A stretch of DNA of 64,000 nucleotides, from the NCBI GenBank assembly GCA_032821775.1, contig JAVLRN010000020.1, positions 177,055 through 241,054 on the forward strand, in the 5' to 3' direction. Each line of letters begins with the position of its first letter. Positions within the stretch are counted from its first letter, which is position 1. The notes beneath the pieces are model-generated. The model saw nothing but the letters and a program-made list of their open reading frames with translations, was not told where the DNA came from and did not search any database. A program made the translations under genes and the position numbers. Below are positions 22,270 through 34,513 of this stretch, one piece after another. Source of the DNA: Sanguinoderma infundibulare. Its lineage: Eukaryota > Basidiomycota > Agaricomycetes > Polyporales > Polyporaceae.

Positions 22270-22889
22270 GGCGACCGGTGGGGCAGGACGAACGGGGACG
22301 GAGGGCGGCGGGTGGTGCTGGCGCGAGTGGGCATGGAGTTCGCGTTCGGGCGTAGAATGGCGTTCGTTATTGGGGGAGGGGAATCCAGAGACGTCCATGA
22401 GCTGAGAAGTAGTACGGAAGTTAGCGAGCAACGGCTGCACGCGCATCGGACAGTGATCAGCGTCAGAACAGGCACAGTGAGCAAAGGGCGTGCTCACCTC
22501 GAACACGTCCAGGACATTGTCGAGCTCTAAGCGAGAGAGGACGATGGTGAAGACGATGTACCAGTTGATGATGTACGTTATCTGTCGCGCATCTGGCGCG
22601 GAGGTCTTGAAGAATGTCTTGACATGTTCGCCGGTTGGGTGTGATGTCGTCGCATTCGAGACCCTGGTTCGGCGACTGAAGACGATGGATAGAGCACGTC
22701 GACGGTCTGCACGGCGGTTGCATAGTATGTGAACACTAGCGTCGGGTTCCAGACGACGGCGTGGTCAGCCAAGGCCTATGCCTCCCGACGCCCTGGGATG
22801 GACATGAGGTACTTGAGCTCGAGGATGTCCGCGAGGTGGCGGCGTTCGCAGCCGGTTGCGGTTAGGACGTAGGAGGCGGGGGACGGCAT
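22270..22889 (-). pseudogene. Broken minus-strand gene of unknown function, copy 3 (longer-exon type)
   Basis: The ATG is at 22889 (minus). This type keeps the Tyr-Tyr of NPTLVFTYYATAVQTVDVL but has a TAG earlier, in place of the Gln of DAQALADH. It holds an extra segment of about 170 bases (22526-22695), absent from units 1, 2 and 4. In a frame one base off, that segment reads HVKTFFKTSAPDARQITYII, continues NWYIVFTIVLSRLELDNV, and runs into the same GTGAGC donor. The hydrophobic YIINWYIVFTIVL could be a membrane helix. It lacks about 157 bases of the Pro-rich exon. The mix of coding-like text, a stop and a frameshift points to decay of a real gene whose full form is not in this window. Confidence 0.55.
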
Positions 22890-23782
22890 AAGGTGGGGAT
22901 GGGCAGCGTCAGCAGGCAGAGGACGACCGGTAGAAAAGACGGCGGAGAGGTTAGGGCCCGGACGGAGTCGGCTAGAACGTTGTAGATCGGTTTATGCTGG
23001 TGATGGAGCGGATATATGCGCGGCGTCGAGCCGTGCACGGGAGTCGAGTCGAGCAGAGAACACGGAGACGGGACAAAGCGATTCAGAGAGCGGTCGGGGA
23101 CGGCATTGCGAGGGCGATCGAGTGGCACGACGCGTCCGACACCAACTGCGAGCGAGAGCGAGGTCGGAGGAAGACAGGTGAGAGACACGGTCGGGGAGAG
23201 ACTCGGAGAAGACGCGGACTCGAGATGGGCACAGATCGCGTCGCGCGCTGTGGCTGTGCAGATGGTGAGACTGTGCAGAGAGCCTGAGCCCGAAGTTTTT
23301 GGACGCGGATAGAACAGATCGTCGTCGTCGAGTGAAACCACCAATGATTTACACATGTTATGTTTGAAAAAAATCTTGATTTTGCAGGTCAAACATCGAA
23401 GGCTTCGCCCAGATTATTTTGGATTCCCCTTCCTCCGTCGTCGGTGGATCAGGCCCCGCTGAACTCCGCCAGAACCTATTAGGCGGAAAGGGGAGGGTGT
23501 GCTCGAATTCGAACATCGCGTAACACAGGGCTGTGCATGGATTCTTGCCAAACCACGAGTACACCTCTCCTAGGACATCATCGCTCTCTATTGCTCTTCC
23601 TCGCTCGCCCATTCTGGCTGGCATTGTTCTTTTGAGACTCCGTCGTGCCACGCGGCTCGGCAAAGAAGCTGTCTGTTAGCTGCCTGTCAACGCCTCTCCC
23701 TCTCTCTTTCTGCAACGCCACTCGCTCGACTGACCTGCTTCTCCCTCGGAGACTTCTACAACACTTCCATTCCCATAGAGTG

Positions 23783-26563
23783 ATGGCAGACGGCGTTACT
23801 CAGTCGACTCAGGCTCCCACCCAAACCCAACTAGCATCTCAGCACCACTATGTCGAGGACACTAGCTTGTGGGGCTTTCTCATTCCTTGCAATGCCAACA
23901 ACCCCAACGTCGCTCGCATCAACTTCAACAAGCTCAAGACAAAGTACACCGTCGGTCGAGCACCGCGCAACGACATCCAGTTCCCCAACTGTTTGATCGT
24001 TAGTAAGTGGCGTGGTTTGTCTCGAGCCCAGTTATTCAATAACGGACCTGTCCAGGTAGCAAGCATTGCATCTTTCAATGGGATGGAGTCGAAGACCTAT
24101 CGAAATCCGCTGTCACCGTGACAGACCTCTCCAGCAACGGCACCTTCGTGAGCGCACATCTCAGGGGTTCGATCCGGTTGATACTGATCCACCGTAGATC
24201 AACGGCGAAAGGATTTCGGAACCCGGAAAACGTCAAACTCGCATTCTCCACGACGGCAATGAGATTTCCTTTGGCAGCTATCTCGCGCGGCCCATCGAGA
24301 CCGCACACGAAGACTACCGTACGTTAGTCTACGAGGTCGTTCAGAAATACGAATTCACCACACTTGCAGGCTTCATCTTCCGGAGGAGGATACAAGGAGC
24401 ACCAGCGGATAGTCTGGACGAGTGCTATGATATCCAACACGTCCTCGGAAAGGGGTCGTTCGCGACTGTAGTCAAGGCCCTTCACAGAACAGAGGGTGAG
24501 TGGTACGCGGTGAAGATCTTCCAGAAGAACAGGCTTCGCCAGGGACTACTCGGAGATCGGCGCGATATTCAACAGAAAGCTCTTCTCCGGGAGATCGACA
24601 TTATGAAGCGTCTCCATCATCCCAATATCTGCAGGTACAAGGATGTATTCATAGAACCGAACAGCATGTGTGCGTATGGCCTCGTCTGAATCCAAGCGCT
24701 GAGTCAGTGCTGAATGCTGGGCCTCTGTAGCTCTGGTGATGGAATACGTTAAAGGCGGCGACCTCTTGGGCTACCTCCACAAATGCGGTGCATTGCGTGC
24801 GCAACTCTTTCCGACTCATCTGGCAGATTTATCGCCAACTGATTACCGTGGCAGCGGAGCAGGAAGTCCAGTACTTCGCCTACCAGATTTGCGAGGCCCT
24901 CCACGTAATGCCTCCGTACCTCTCTATTTTTCTGCCTCCCGCTCACCCTTTCTTACAGTATGTGCACGATATGGGCATCACGCACCGCGACCTCAAACCC
25001 GACAACATCCTGCTGACGGATGACAAGCCTCCCATCGTGAAGATCGCGGACTTTGGTCTGGCGAAGATGGTGGACAGCCATACATTCCTCCATGTGCGTT
25101 CCTTTCTGCGCCGACGTCCAACCCGCCTTGATCTCATCGCTCTTCAGACGATGTGCGGAACACCGGAATACCTCGCCCCGGAGGTCGTCAAGGGGAACGA
25201 TGGCTACGACCAGGTTGTAGACAGCTGGAGCGTCGGCGTGATCGTTTTCGCATTGTATGGTTTCTGCTTAACTGATGCTCGCCCTCGCCGCCCTCGCCGA
25301 TTCTCATTGACCCGCTGCTCGCTCGTTACAGGCTCACGAGTTGCACGCCTTTTGTAGAGTTCCCGGAGGGTACCGATATCGCGACCGTGGTCGCCAACCG
25401 CAAAGTCGAGTGGACTGTCCTCCACAAGGAACCGATCAACGTCAGCGAATGCGGTCAGTATATCTCGCGCCCCGTGTCTCTTTCGGGCGTGATCTCATGG
25501 GGCGCTCCCGACAGGCGAAGACTTCATGCGCCAGCTGATGGACTACGATCCGTCAACGCGCATGACGCTCACGGACGCGCGCGGCCATCCGTGGCTCGCA
25601 GAACAAGCGGCCATACACGCCGCGCCCGACGACCCGCCCGCGAACACCCAACCCTCCCAAGAGCAAGACGAGGAGTTCGCCAGCCTGCCCCCAGAAACCC
25701 AATTCGACTCCCAAGCGGCGTCTGCAGCACTGGACATGTCCATGCGCTCCGTGCGCTCAGTTGGCAGCGCCAGTGGCGTCGCGCTGAGCCGCATGAGCAT
25801 AGCAGACATCGGCATGGACACCCGATCCCAGGCCGCGCAAGCTCAGGCTCTCCCAGCCATTCCCGAAGGCGGCAGCGCTGCAACGCCTCCGCATGTCGCC
25901 GCGGAGGACGCAGACTCGCCGGAGATGTTCGTCTTTCCGGCAAGCCAGTACGAGCATGACGAGGCGGGCGGAGGATCGAGTCAGGCGGGGAGCAGCCAGC
26001 TGCCGCATCCTGTGCAGCGCCGCGCGGACGTCATACGGCGCGCGCAACACAAGGGCATCGAGCTGCCGGCCCCGTCGCAGGACATGCAGGCGCGCGCCGC
26101 TGCGGAGCTCGACGACGTCGCGACGGACCTAGACCCAGATCCTGCCGTTCCCGCAGGCGATGTCGAGACAGGCAGCGAGAGCGGTGAAGGCGAGGGCGAG
26201 CGGCGCGCGGCGCCACTACCGCCACGGATGGCGACAACCTCGCGCGCAAGTGGCAAGCGCAAGGCTTCAGAGATGGATTTGGATCCAGGCTCTATTCCGA
26301 CAAACGCTGGGTCTGGAGAGGTCGCCGCGGACGCTTTTCGGGAAGGAGATAGCGAGGGGACGGGAGCCCGTGGTGAAACGAAGAGAGGGCGCAAAGGAGC
26401 GAAAGCGGCAGACCGCTCACCGTCCGCCAAAAAGCCGCGCACCAGTCGCGCGCGACCCGCACCGGCGACGGAAGAGGAGGAAGACGTCGTGGCTGCGTGT
26501 AGATCTGCCGCCAGGAATATATTTCGTTCATCCGAGTTTGTGGCTGTGCGCGCAGTGGGATAG
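23783..26563 (+). CDS. chk2: Chk2/Cds1-type FHA kinase, copy 3
   Basis: Exons 23783-24002, 24056-24147, 24198-24669, 24731-24796, 24855-24904, 24959-25093, 25148-25254, 25332-25453, 25515-26563; 770 residues. Relative to copy 1 the FHA and linker carry A128S (EISFGSY), A150E and R153Q, plus several synonymous changes. The C-lobe and tail are as in copy 2. A G at 24120, where copy 1 has C, creates a TGA only in the wrong frame; the kinase frame keeps Val. Confidence 0.92.
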
Positions 26564-26638
26564 CCGAGGCGTCGAGTAGAGTGTGGCCAAGTGCGGCAAG
26601 CGTCGACGGGAGTACCAAGTAGAACGGCTATGATAGGG

Positions 26639-26711
26639 CATGTTTCAGGGAATATAGCACAGTAGGAGCATGTTTTAGGGACTATAGCACAGTAGGAGGC
26701 CTCTGTGCTAT
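26639..26711. repeat. 30-base direct repeat plus hairpin after kinase copy 3
   Basis: Unchanged from unit 1. Confidence 0.75.
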
Positions 26712-26967
26712 GGTATAGGCGTCTGAGGGACAGGAGGACATGTTTCGGGTACAAGGGCACTCAATTCGCACATCAGGGAGTTCAACGAAAACGACGTATT
26801 TCATTGGAGCTATGCTAGACATAGCACACCACTCGTATATACACGCTATGTACTCCCGGGAATCACCACCCAATCGACTCGTGAGGCCGCGCATTGTGCG
26901 CAGGAGAGCCTGAGGATGTTGAGATGCGCGGCCCCAGGCTGGCTCATAAACTAGCTCACCCTGGGGT

Positions 26968-28743
26968 GTCGCTTCCGCGGTTTTCAGTTGGGAGATTGTC
27001 AGTGGTCATGTAGGGAGGAATACCGGAAGTGGCCGACGTCGTCCATGTGCGAGCAGAGACGGTACCAAGTGTCCATACTGTGAATGTTCGACATTCGCAC
27101 CCGAAGGCCTGACAATTCGAATCGACTTCAGCGCACCGCACGAGACTCGTTCGAGGACGTACCATGTTCGGATACTCTGCAAGCAAACAGCGCAGTACAA
27201 TTCTGTTCCGGGCGGACGCGGTACCAAGATGCGTGCCCAAAGCTACGAATGTTCTGTTGACAGGCCGCGGTAAGTGTTCGCGACGACGTGCTCCGAAGCG
27301 ATCCGAAGAACAACGTACCAAGCGTGTCCTTGATGGGATCTCGCCCTCGACACGAGGACTCCAACGATGCTGGGTGGCCTTTGCGAGCTCTGTACAGCAC
27401 TCGCGCGCCTCTGCTCATTGCTTCCCTGCTGTGCATCTCTTTTGTCGTGCGTGCACTGATTTCCTGCTTTCATTTTAGTTCTGTTCAGCGCGCATGCCCA
27501 GAAATACGTCAGCTGCAGTACCAAACCAGCTCAAATGATAATGTACCAAGCTCGCTCCCTCGGTTTTCAGTTTGGAAATGTTGAGAAATGGGATCGCGCG
27601 CGAATGGTGCTGTGTGGAGGAATACCGGAAGTGGCCGACATCGTCCATGGGCGAGTGGAGATCGTCGTTCTGCGAAGGTTTGAGGAGAATCACACGAGCG
27701 AGAACGTACCATGTTCAGATACTCTGTCATGCACTTCCCAATGAGCGGAGGCGGTACCAAGATGCGTGAATGTTCTGTTGACAGACTCGAGTAAGCATCG
27801 TGAACACGCGCTCACACGCGATCGGAAGAACAACTTACCAAGAGTGCACTTGGTGCGATTGCTCGCTCGAAATGCGATGATGATGGCCATCTCGCCTGCC
27901 CCTGTGCATGTCTTCCCGGACTTGTCTGCGTGGTTGAGGCCGAGCACATCCTCTGGTGCGAGCTTGTGATCATAGATCGGATCCTCTGGAAAACAACGAT
28001 GATGAGCGTCCATCTCGACGTGAGTTTGATCACGAGGTTGATCCACTAACCGTCTTCGATGCACGACGGCTGCTTGAAGGTCGCGACCTGGATCAATGTA
28101 GTCAAGTCCTTCTCCAACACGCCTATTCATGATTGCCGCGGTAAGCATCCGCAATAACGCGCTCCAAAGCGATCCGAAGAACAACGTACCAAGTCGTGTC
28201 CTTGATGGGATCGCGCCCTGGACATGAGGACCCAGTCGATGCTGGCTGGCCTTTGCGAGCTCTGTACAGCACTCGCGCGCCTCCGCTCGTTGCTTCCCTG
28301 CTGTGCATCTCTTTCCTCGTGCGTGCACCGTTTTCCCGCTTTCGGTCAGTGCATGGTGCGGGACTTGAATGCGACAGAAGTGAGAATGTACCATATCCAG
28401 GTACTCCCAAGCAAATGGCGCAGTACCACACGAGCTCCTTGATGGAGTTCCGGGCGGACGCGGTATCAAGTTGCACACCAAGAAGAGCTACGAAAGTCTT
28501 GTTAACAGACCGTGATAAATGTTCACCACACTAACGGAAGAATGGCGTACCAAGCATGTACTTGACGCGATCACACCCCGGTCGACGCCCGTCGAGATAT
28601 TACGATCCCCGAGAAGCGCGAACATCCAGATGACGGACGTACCAAGTTGCGCATGCGCGCGCCGAGAGTCGTGCTGACTCAGACTGGATGCTTGTTAACT
28701 CGTTGATCACCGTACCAAACAGGCCTAATGGATTACGTACCAA
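26968..28743 (-). repeat. GTACCAA module array, copy 3
   Basis: Identical in type to unit 1 up to about 28,510. From there it takes the unit 3/6 type, and the last candidate donor becomes GTACGC instead of GTACCC. Confidence 0.6.
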
Positions 28744-28830
28744 ATAACTTATGCCGGGGGACACGCTATTGTTCTATAGCTTGCTCGATGAGTAGTCCGC
28801 ATGCCTAGGATGTAGAACGAGAATACGTAC

Positions 28831-29889
28831 GAAACCAGGCACGAGGTTAAGAGCGACGTCCGCGCCCCCGGCGTGAGGTTCCCCAGGCTGTGTTGCGCAG
28901 CATCAATCAGCACATGTCGAGGATTGCAGGCAAGACGGTACATACCGTGGCAGGGTGCATCAAGGGGTGCAAGTTATACTCGAAGAGGGCGTCAACGTGG
29001 GCTTCTCTTCCGGTGCGCCCTCGTAGCGCAGAATAGCAGAGTTGATCCCGTTTGCGAAACCAAGCATACTGGTGTCCAACATGGTGTTCGGGAGAGCGCG
29101 GATCGACTAGTTCTTGAGCTCCGGGTTCGCTTCCAGCTGCCGGAATCCAGGCGAAAAGTGAGCCCCAAATGAAGCCTGGAGATAGACGATGCGAGCTCAC
29201 AACGAACGAGTACCGCTGAGCCGCGAGAATCTGGATCTCATAGATAGTGAGCGGGACAGTATTCTGGCCATCAGCCTCGATGACTGTCATGGAGTGCCCG
29301 GCAATCGAGAATTTGTAGTTGGGATCGCAGGAGATACTGACGAGGCAGAACCGGTAGCTGGAGAGAATATGGCCCATGATCAGATGATTTGGGGACCGGA
29401 AGATCAAGAAATGACACACACCGCGTTCCTTGCGTCACCCGGATGACTGCCAGCTCCGACGTCGGGTTCTCCCACCAGCGTCCCATGCCGTTGATCAGGT
29501 TGGAGTCCGGCTTCCTGCAGGTCGCGCTAGTGTCAAAATGTGCTCGTGAACGCTGAAGACATAACACTGACGGCGGAAGATGCGTAGGCCGCGACGGTGA
29601 CATGGTACCAGTCCGCGAGCGTAATGACGAATGGTGAGCATATCGCGAACGTCGAGGCAGTACCAGCTGCATACCGTGGTCGAATAAGGCGACCGAATGC
29701 AGAGACCGTCGTCACACTGCAGTAGTCATAATCGATGGCTGTCGCGAAGGAAGGCATGAATGGGGAGCAGGGGGAAGGGCACCATGATGAATGTCGAGGA
29801 GATGGGGCGGGGATGGACAAAAGGACGGGTGTCGAGACGCCAAAGGGATCCAAGTCCCCGTTCACGACCGACACTGGCCAAAGCAGCAC
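28831..29889 (-). pseudogene. Truncated laccase relic, copy 3
   Basis: Unit 3/6 type. Relative to copy 1 it has substitutions at 29258, 29261 and 29270, all third-codon-position in the ADGQNTVP segment, and a change giving YRFCLVS. The 3' part (28,840-29,060) is the most diverged stretch among copies. The lesions that kill the gene are the same. Confidence 0.88.
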
Positions 29890-31067
29890 AAACAGTTGTC
29901 TAAGCCCTGTCGCTTAGCCATCTTGCGACATCTATTTGTTGAGTCAGCGCATCCCCAATCAATTACCCGCGAATGCGGTTCATCTGATGCTGCGCGTGCT
30001 CACGTACCTGAGAATTCATGGCCGCTGCTGGACCGTTGCCACTGTTACGGCCAGTCCAATCCACGGACGTACGTTCCGGGTACCTCGAACACTGGGAGCA
30101 GCACTATAACAGCACGATTACGCATAGAATCCATATGCCACATAGGGCTGAGGATGGACTCGCGTACTTGACACCAATGCGCGCCGACCGTCGCAGCTGG
30201 CCTAAACCAGGCACTGTTTCGGACGGGGATGTCAATGTCGCAGAGGCGGCTTCCGCGGGCTTCTGTTTTCCCCGCGTGCGCGAGGACACGGGAGGCTCGG
30301 CGATGGACATGGACGACATGGATTTGATGAGCTCTTCTGTTGGATCGTTAGACGGCGCTGCTCACGAGCGGGCTTCGCGGATGGCTTGTCGGCTGAGACG
30401 CGGCTGCATCCACAGAGTTGTTCCAGGTTGGCACGCGCACAGGGCTACGCAGCGGCGGACAGGGGGAGCGGCCCTCGGAGGTGTCTGGAAGGTGCGATCC
30501 AAGGATGATTGGCGGCTTGCGTGACCGACATTCTCTTTTCGGGACTCGTCGCACGGCCTACTCATCCGGGATCCTGAAAGTACACAGTCCACAGTCAGCA
30601 ATCAGCGAGACCTGGCCAATCCCCAGGACACATCATTCCAGAAGAATTCCAATCCGCGGTATGGCGTCATGGAGACGATCGCGGTTAGACGCAAATCAGT
30701 CACAATGCATCCATCTGTTACTGACAGCGACTTTGCGCAGTCTTCTTTGCCCGCAGGCGGCGCCCAGTGTATCGGAAAGCACATGATTACATACCAATTG
30801 CACAGATCTTCGTGGATGCGGAGAATTTGTTTGCACAACGCGGAATGGTTGGGAGAACCGAGCAGATCAAGCGGCGGAGGATGCGAGGATGGTGCATACG
30901 GGACGAGGACTAGCTGGAGCGGAGGACGCGAAATGTTAGGAAACGCAAACTGCGGCAGTACCGGAGATCAACACCGAAGATTCCAGGCGGGTCTCGCGTA
31001 TCGCAACGTCCGTCTCGCTCGGACGCCGAGGTCGTAGATTCCAATGTGCGATGACCGTCCCTTGACG

Positions 31068-31342
31068 ACGGTGGGGGAACGCCGAGTCGTAGCAGATCAA
31101 GATGTCAATATGAAGGTTCCGAACATGCGGACGCGAGGCCGACCATCGCGTGTGTCGTCAGGAACGTTGTGGATCCTCTGAGCGGTTGTGCAGCCTCGAA
31201 ACAGGGAACCGGCTCCCGAGATCTGCGATATTGATTGGGCTCGCGGGCCTGCAGACGTCACAGACCGTGAGATCCTCCGCATACATACTAAGAACATGAA
31301 GCTCGCTGATTCGAGCTGGCTCACCGCGTCTGGGTACTCAGC
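31068..31342 (+). pseudogene. Relic of Cdc48/p97, copy 3
   Basis: The core is unchanged. A few substitutions follow it, near 31,352-31,362. Confidence 0.7.
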
Positions 31343-32937
31343 ACGTCGGAACTGCATGCTCACCAGGTCGTGCTGGTGGCGCGTTCCGTCCCGTCCCGTC
31401 CGTTCCGATCATTCGACGTCGTCTGTGGCTCGGTGGTGTGCACTGTGGGCACGAGCGGGCGCCGAAGAAGACCTGAGAACCTCGGTTTGGACCAGGGGGA
31501 TGGCTGCGGCGGCCAACGTACATCAAAAGCACTAGATGGGACAATAATTCGCGACCATTCATGACGACCGCAGTCTTCGCATGTGGGCCGTAATTTTTGC
31601 GCTTCTATAGGGCCGCACGCGGTGCCTCGCGACCGCACAAGACGACGTGACCGGGCTGCAGGGGCTGGATGTTTCGAGTGCCTAGTGGGTGGGTGCATTG
31701 TGCGCTCGCGGAGCCACGATGAAGATAAGACATGTTCTATGTATTCTGCCCGGACGAACGCAACAACCTGTGTGATAAATACGATCATCCAGGATCCACG
31801 ACAACAGGCAAAGGGCGGATTGGGGACAACGGTCGACCATTGAAAATCGAGGAGTGAGGCGAGGCAGGGGACAGGGACGCGAGCCGTGGATGCGATGATG
31901 CGCGACCATACGTTCGCGCTTAGAATGGGGGGTTGACGACGGCGATTCGATTGATGGAATTGGCTCGAGCCTCCGAGCACCGGCGGCGTCTGCTCCACTT
32001 GATACCGCTTCGAGTGCGGATCGCGACGAGAACGCGGCCTGGAGGCGGGCATGTCGGCGCCATGTGGGTTGATTTCGCAGCGGAGCAACAGCCTCCCCTG
32101 AAGAAACGCAGTATTAAAGACCTGTTGAGAAGACGAAGACGACCCATTCCTCACTGGTGTTGCACCCGCCCGCCCCGCGCCACGCCGTCTCCTCTTCCGA
32201 ATTTGCTGACAATGATTTCACTCGCTCACTCACTCCTCGTCCCACCTCGAATGTACGTGTCCGCCATCTTGTTGTCGAGGTCGTAGTGCTAACGATGTTG
32301 TACCCAGCGCCGCGTCCTCGCCCTGAACCGGTCCGATACGTGGTAGATATATGTTAGCCATTGCACAAGAGCGTGTTGGCGATAAACTGACCTCAATTTC
32401 GGTTCGTAGACGGCGCGCGTCCGGGAAACTAGTAGCGCCGCGCCGCGCTCTGCCCGGTCTTGAAGCCCTCATGCTCTTGCCCTCACCCCACGTCTCTTCC
32501 TCGCACACTCGCCACTCCGTCGAACCTCGAAACCCGTTATCGAAGCATCCGCCGCAACTAAGCATTCGACATATGGCGTCTGTGCATGGCATCCGTGTCG
32601 GTCTCTACCTCGTCCTGGTACGTCTCGTGAGCTGAACAACCCAACCCGGACGACGCTCACCATGACCATGTTGGACGGGGCCCGCTCCGCAGTGGCTCTT
32701 CTCCGCCGTCCTATTGGGGCTGACGGGCACCCCCGCGCGAGCTTCTTCGGTACGTCGTCGTCCCTTCTGTCGGTCTGGTCAGTGGTTGGTGTTGTGTTGA
32801 CGGTCTCCGCATCCGCATTGTGCGCAGCGCTCAACAACCGGAAGGAGTGTAGCTGGCGCTCTGGGTGAGCGAAGATGAGAGGGGGCGGGGGGGCTGCCGT
32901 TGCGCGCCCTGTATAGTTTGTTCTTCGGTCTCCGGCG

Positions 32938-33618
32938 TTATGTCCCGAGGATCTGGACTTTCATCAGACCGTCTCGTATTGTACTTGTGCACTTGTCCTG
33001 TAATACACACCTCTGTACAACACGTAGACGGCACGCGTCCGGTAAACTTTGCGTCGGCCTCGATGGCGGTGTCGGTTTCGTGGGCGCAGTCCACGTCTTG
33101 CTGTTGTTTCCGCCAGTGCGGAGGGTTGGACCGATATTTGCTGTGCGGGGACGCTTTGGTGATCCTGGGTGGGCGACCGGTGGGGCAGGATGAGCGGGGA
33201 CGGAGGGCGGCGGGTGGTGCTGGCGCGAGTGGGCATGGAGTTCGCGTTCGGGCGTAGAATGGCGTTCATTATTGGGGGAGGGGAATCCGGAGACGTCCAT
33301 GAGCTGAGAAGTAGTACGGAAATTAGCGAGCAACGGCTGCACGCGCGTCGGACAATGATCAGCGTCAGAGCAGGCACAGTGAGCAAAGGGCGTGCTCACC
33401 TCGAACACCTCAAGGACGTTGTCGAGCACGTCGACGGTCTCCATGGCGGTCGCGTACTATGTGAACAGCAGCGTCAGGTTCCGGACGGCGTGGTCAGCCA
33501 AGGCCTGTGCGTCCGGACGCTGTGGGACGGACATGAGGTACTTGAGCTCGAGGATGTCCGCGAGGTGGCGGCGTTCGCAACCGGTCGCGGTTAGGACGTA
33601 GGAGGCGGGGGAAGGCAT
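32938..33618 (-). pseudogene. Broken minus-strand gene of unknown function, copy 4
   Basis: The ATG is at 33618 (minus). Indel structure as in units 1 and 2, with the same TAG after NLTLLFT. The minus frame from 33,444 runs 168 codons through the intron, whose length is a multiple of three, into the Pro-rich exon (PKRPRTANIGPTLRT). Confidence 0.5.
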
Positions 33619-34513
33619 AAGGTGGGGATGGGCAGCGTCGGCAGGCAGAGGACGACCGGTAGAAAAGACGGCGGAAAGGTTGGGGCCCGGACGGAGTCGG
33701 CTAGGACGTTGTAGATCGGTTTATGCTGGTGACGGAGCGGATATATGCGCGGCGTCGAGCCATGCACGGGAGTCGAGTCGAGCAGAGAACACGGAGACGG
33801 GACAAAGCGATTCAGAGAGCGGTCGGGGACGGCATTGCGAGGGCGATCGAGTGGCACGACGCGTCCGACACCAACTGCGAGCGAGAGCGAGGTCGGAGGA
33901 AGACAGGTGAGAGACACGGTCGGGGAGAGACTCGGAGAAGACGCGGACTCGAGATGGGCACAGATCGCGGCGCGCGCTGTGGCTGTGCAGATGGTGAGAC
34001 TGTGCAGAGAGCCTGAGCCCGAAGTTTTTGGACGCGGATAGAACAGATCGTCGTCGTCGAGTGAAACCACCAATGATTTACACATGTTATGTTTGAAAAA
34101 AATCTTGATTTTGCAGGTCGAACATCGAAGGCTTCGCCCAGATTATTTTGGATTCCCCTTCCTCCGTCGTCGGTGGATCAAGCCCCGCTGAACTCCGCCA
34201 GAACCTATTAGGCGGAAAGGGGAGGGTGTGTGCGAATTCGAACATCTCGTAGCACAGGGCTGTGCATGGATTCTTGCCAAATCACGAGTACACCTCTCCT
34301 AGGACATTATCGCTCTCTATTCCTCGTCCTCGCTCGCCCATTCTGGCTGGCATTGTTCTTTTGAGACTCCGTTGTGCCACGCGGCTCGGCAAAGAAGCTG
34401 TCTGTGAGCTGCCTGTCAACGCCTCTCCCTCCCCCGCTCTGCAACGCCACTCGCTCGACTGACCTGCTTGCCCTCGGAGACTTCTACAACACGTCCATTC
34501 CTATTGCAGAGTG

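Larger units (their letters stand above)
21484..32232 (+). repeat. Tandem unit 3 of the array
   Basis: 10,749 bases. The first half is a distinct type shared with units 5 and 6: it lacks about 157 bases near 22,268 and carries about 170 extra bases at 22,526-22,695 relative to units 1 and 2. The second half, from about 28,500, is a type shared only with unit 6. Confidence 0.95.

Noticed and set aside
21879..22484. 201-codon minus-strand frame in unit 3 (also units 5 and 6)
   Set aside because: It arises only because the 157-base deletion joins two frames, and it reads across the unspliced intron of the broken gene.
24118..24120. TGA in kinase copy 3 as a disabling stop
   Set aside because: It is out of the kinase frame; in the spliced frame the change is a silent Val codon.
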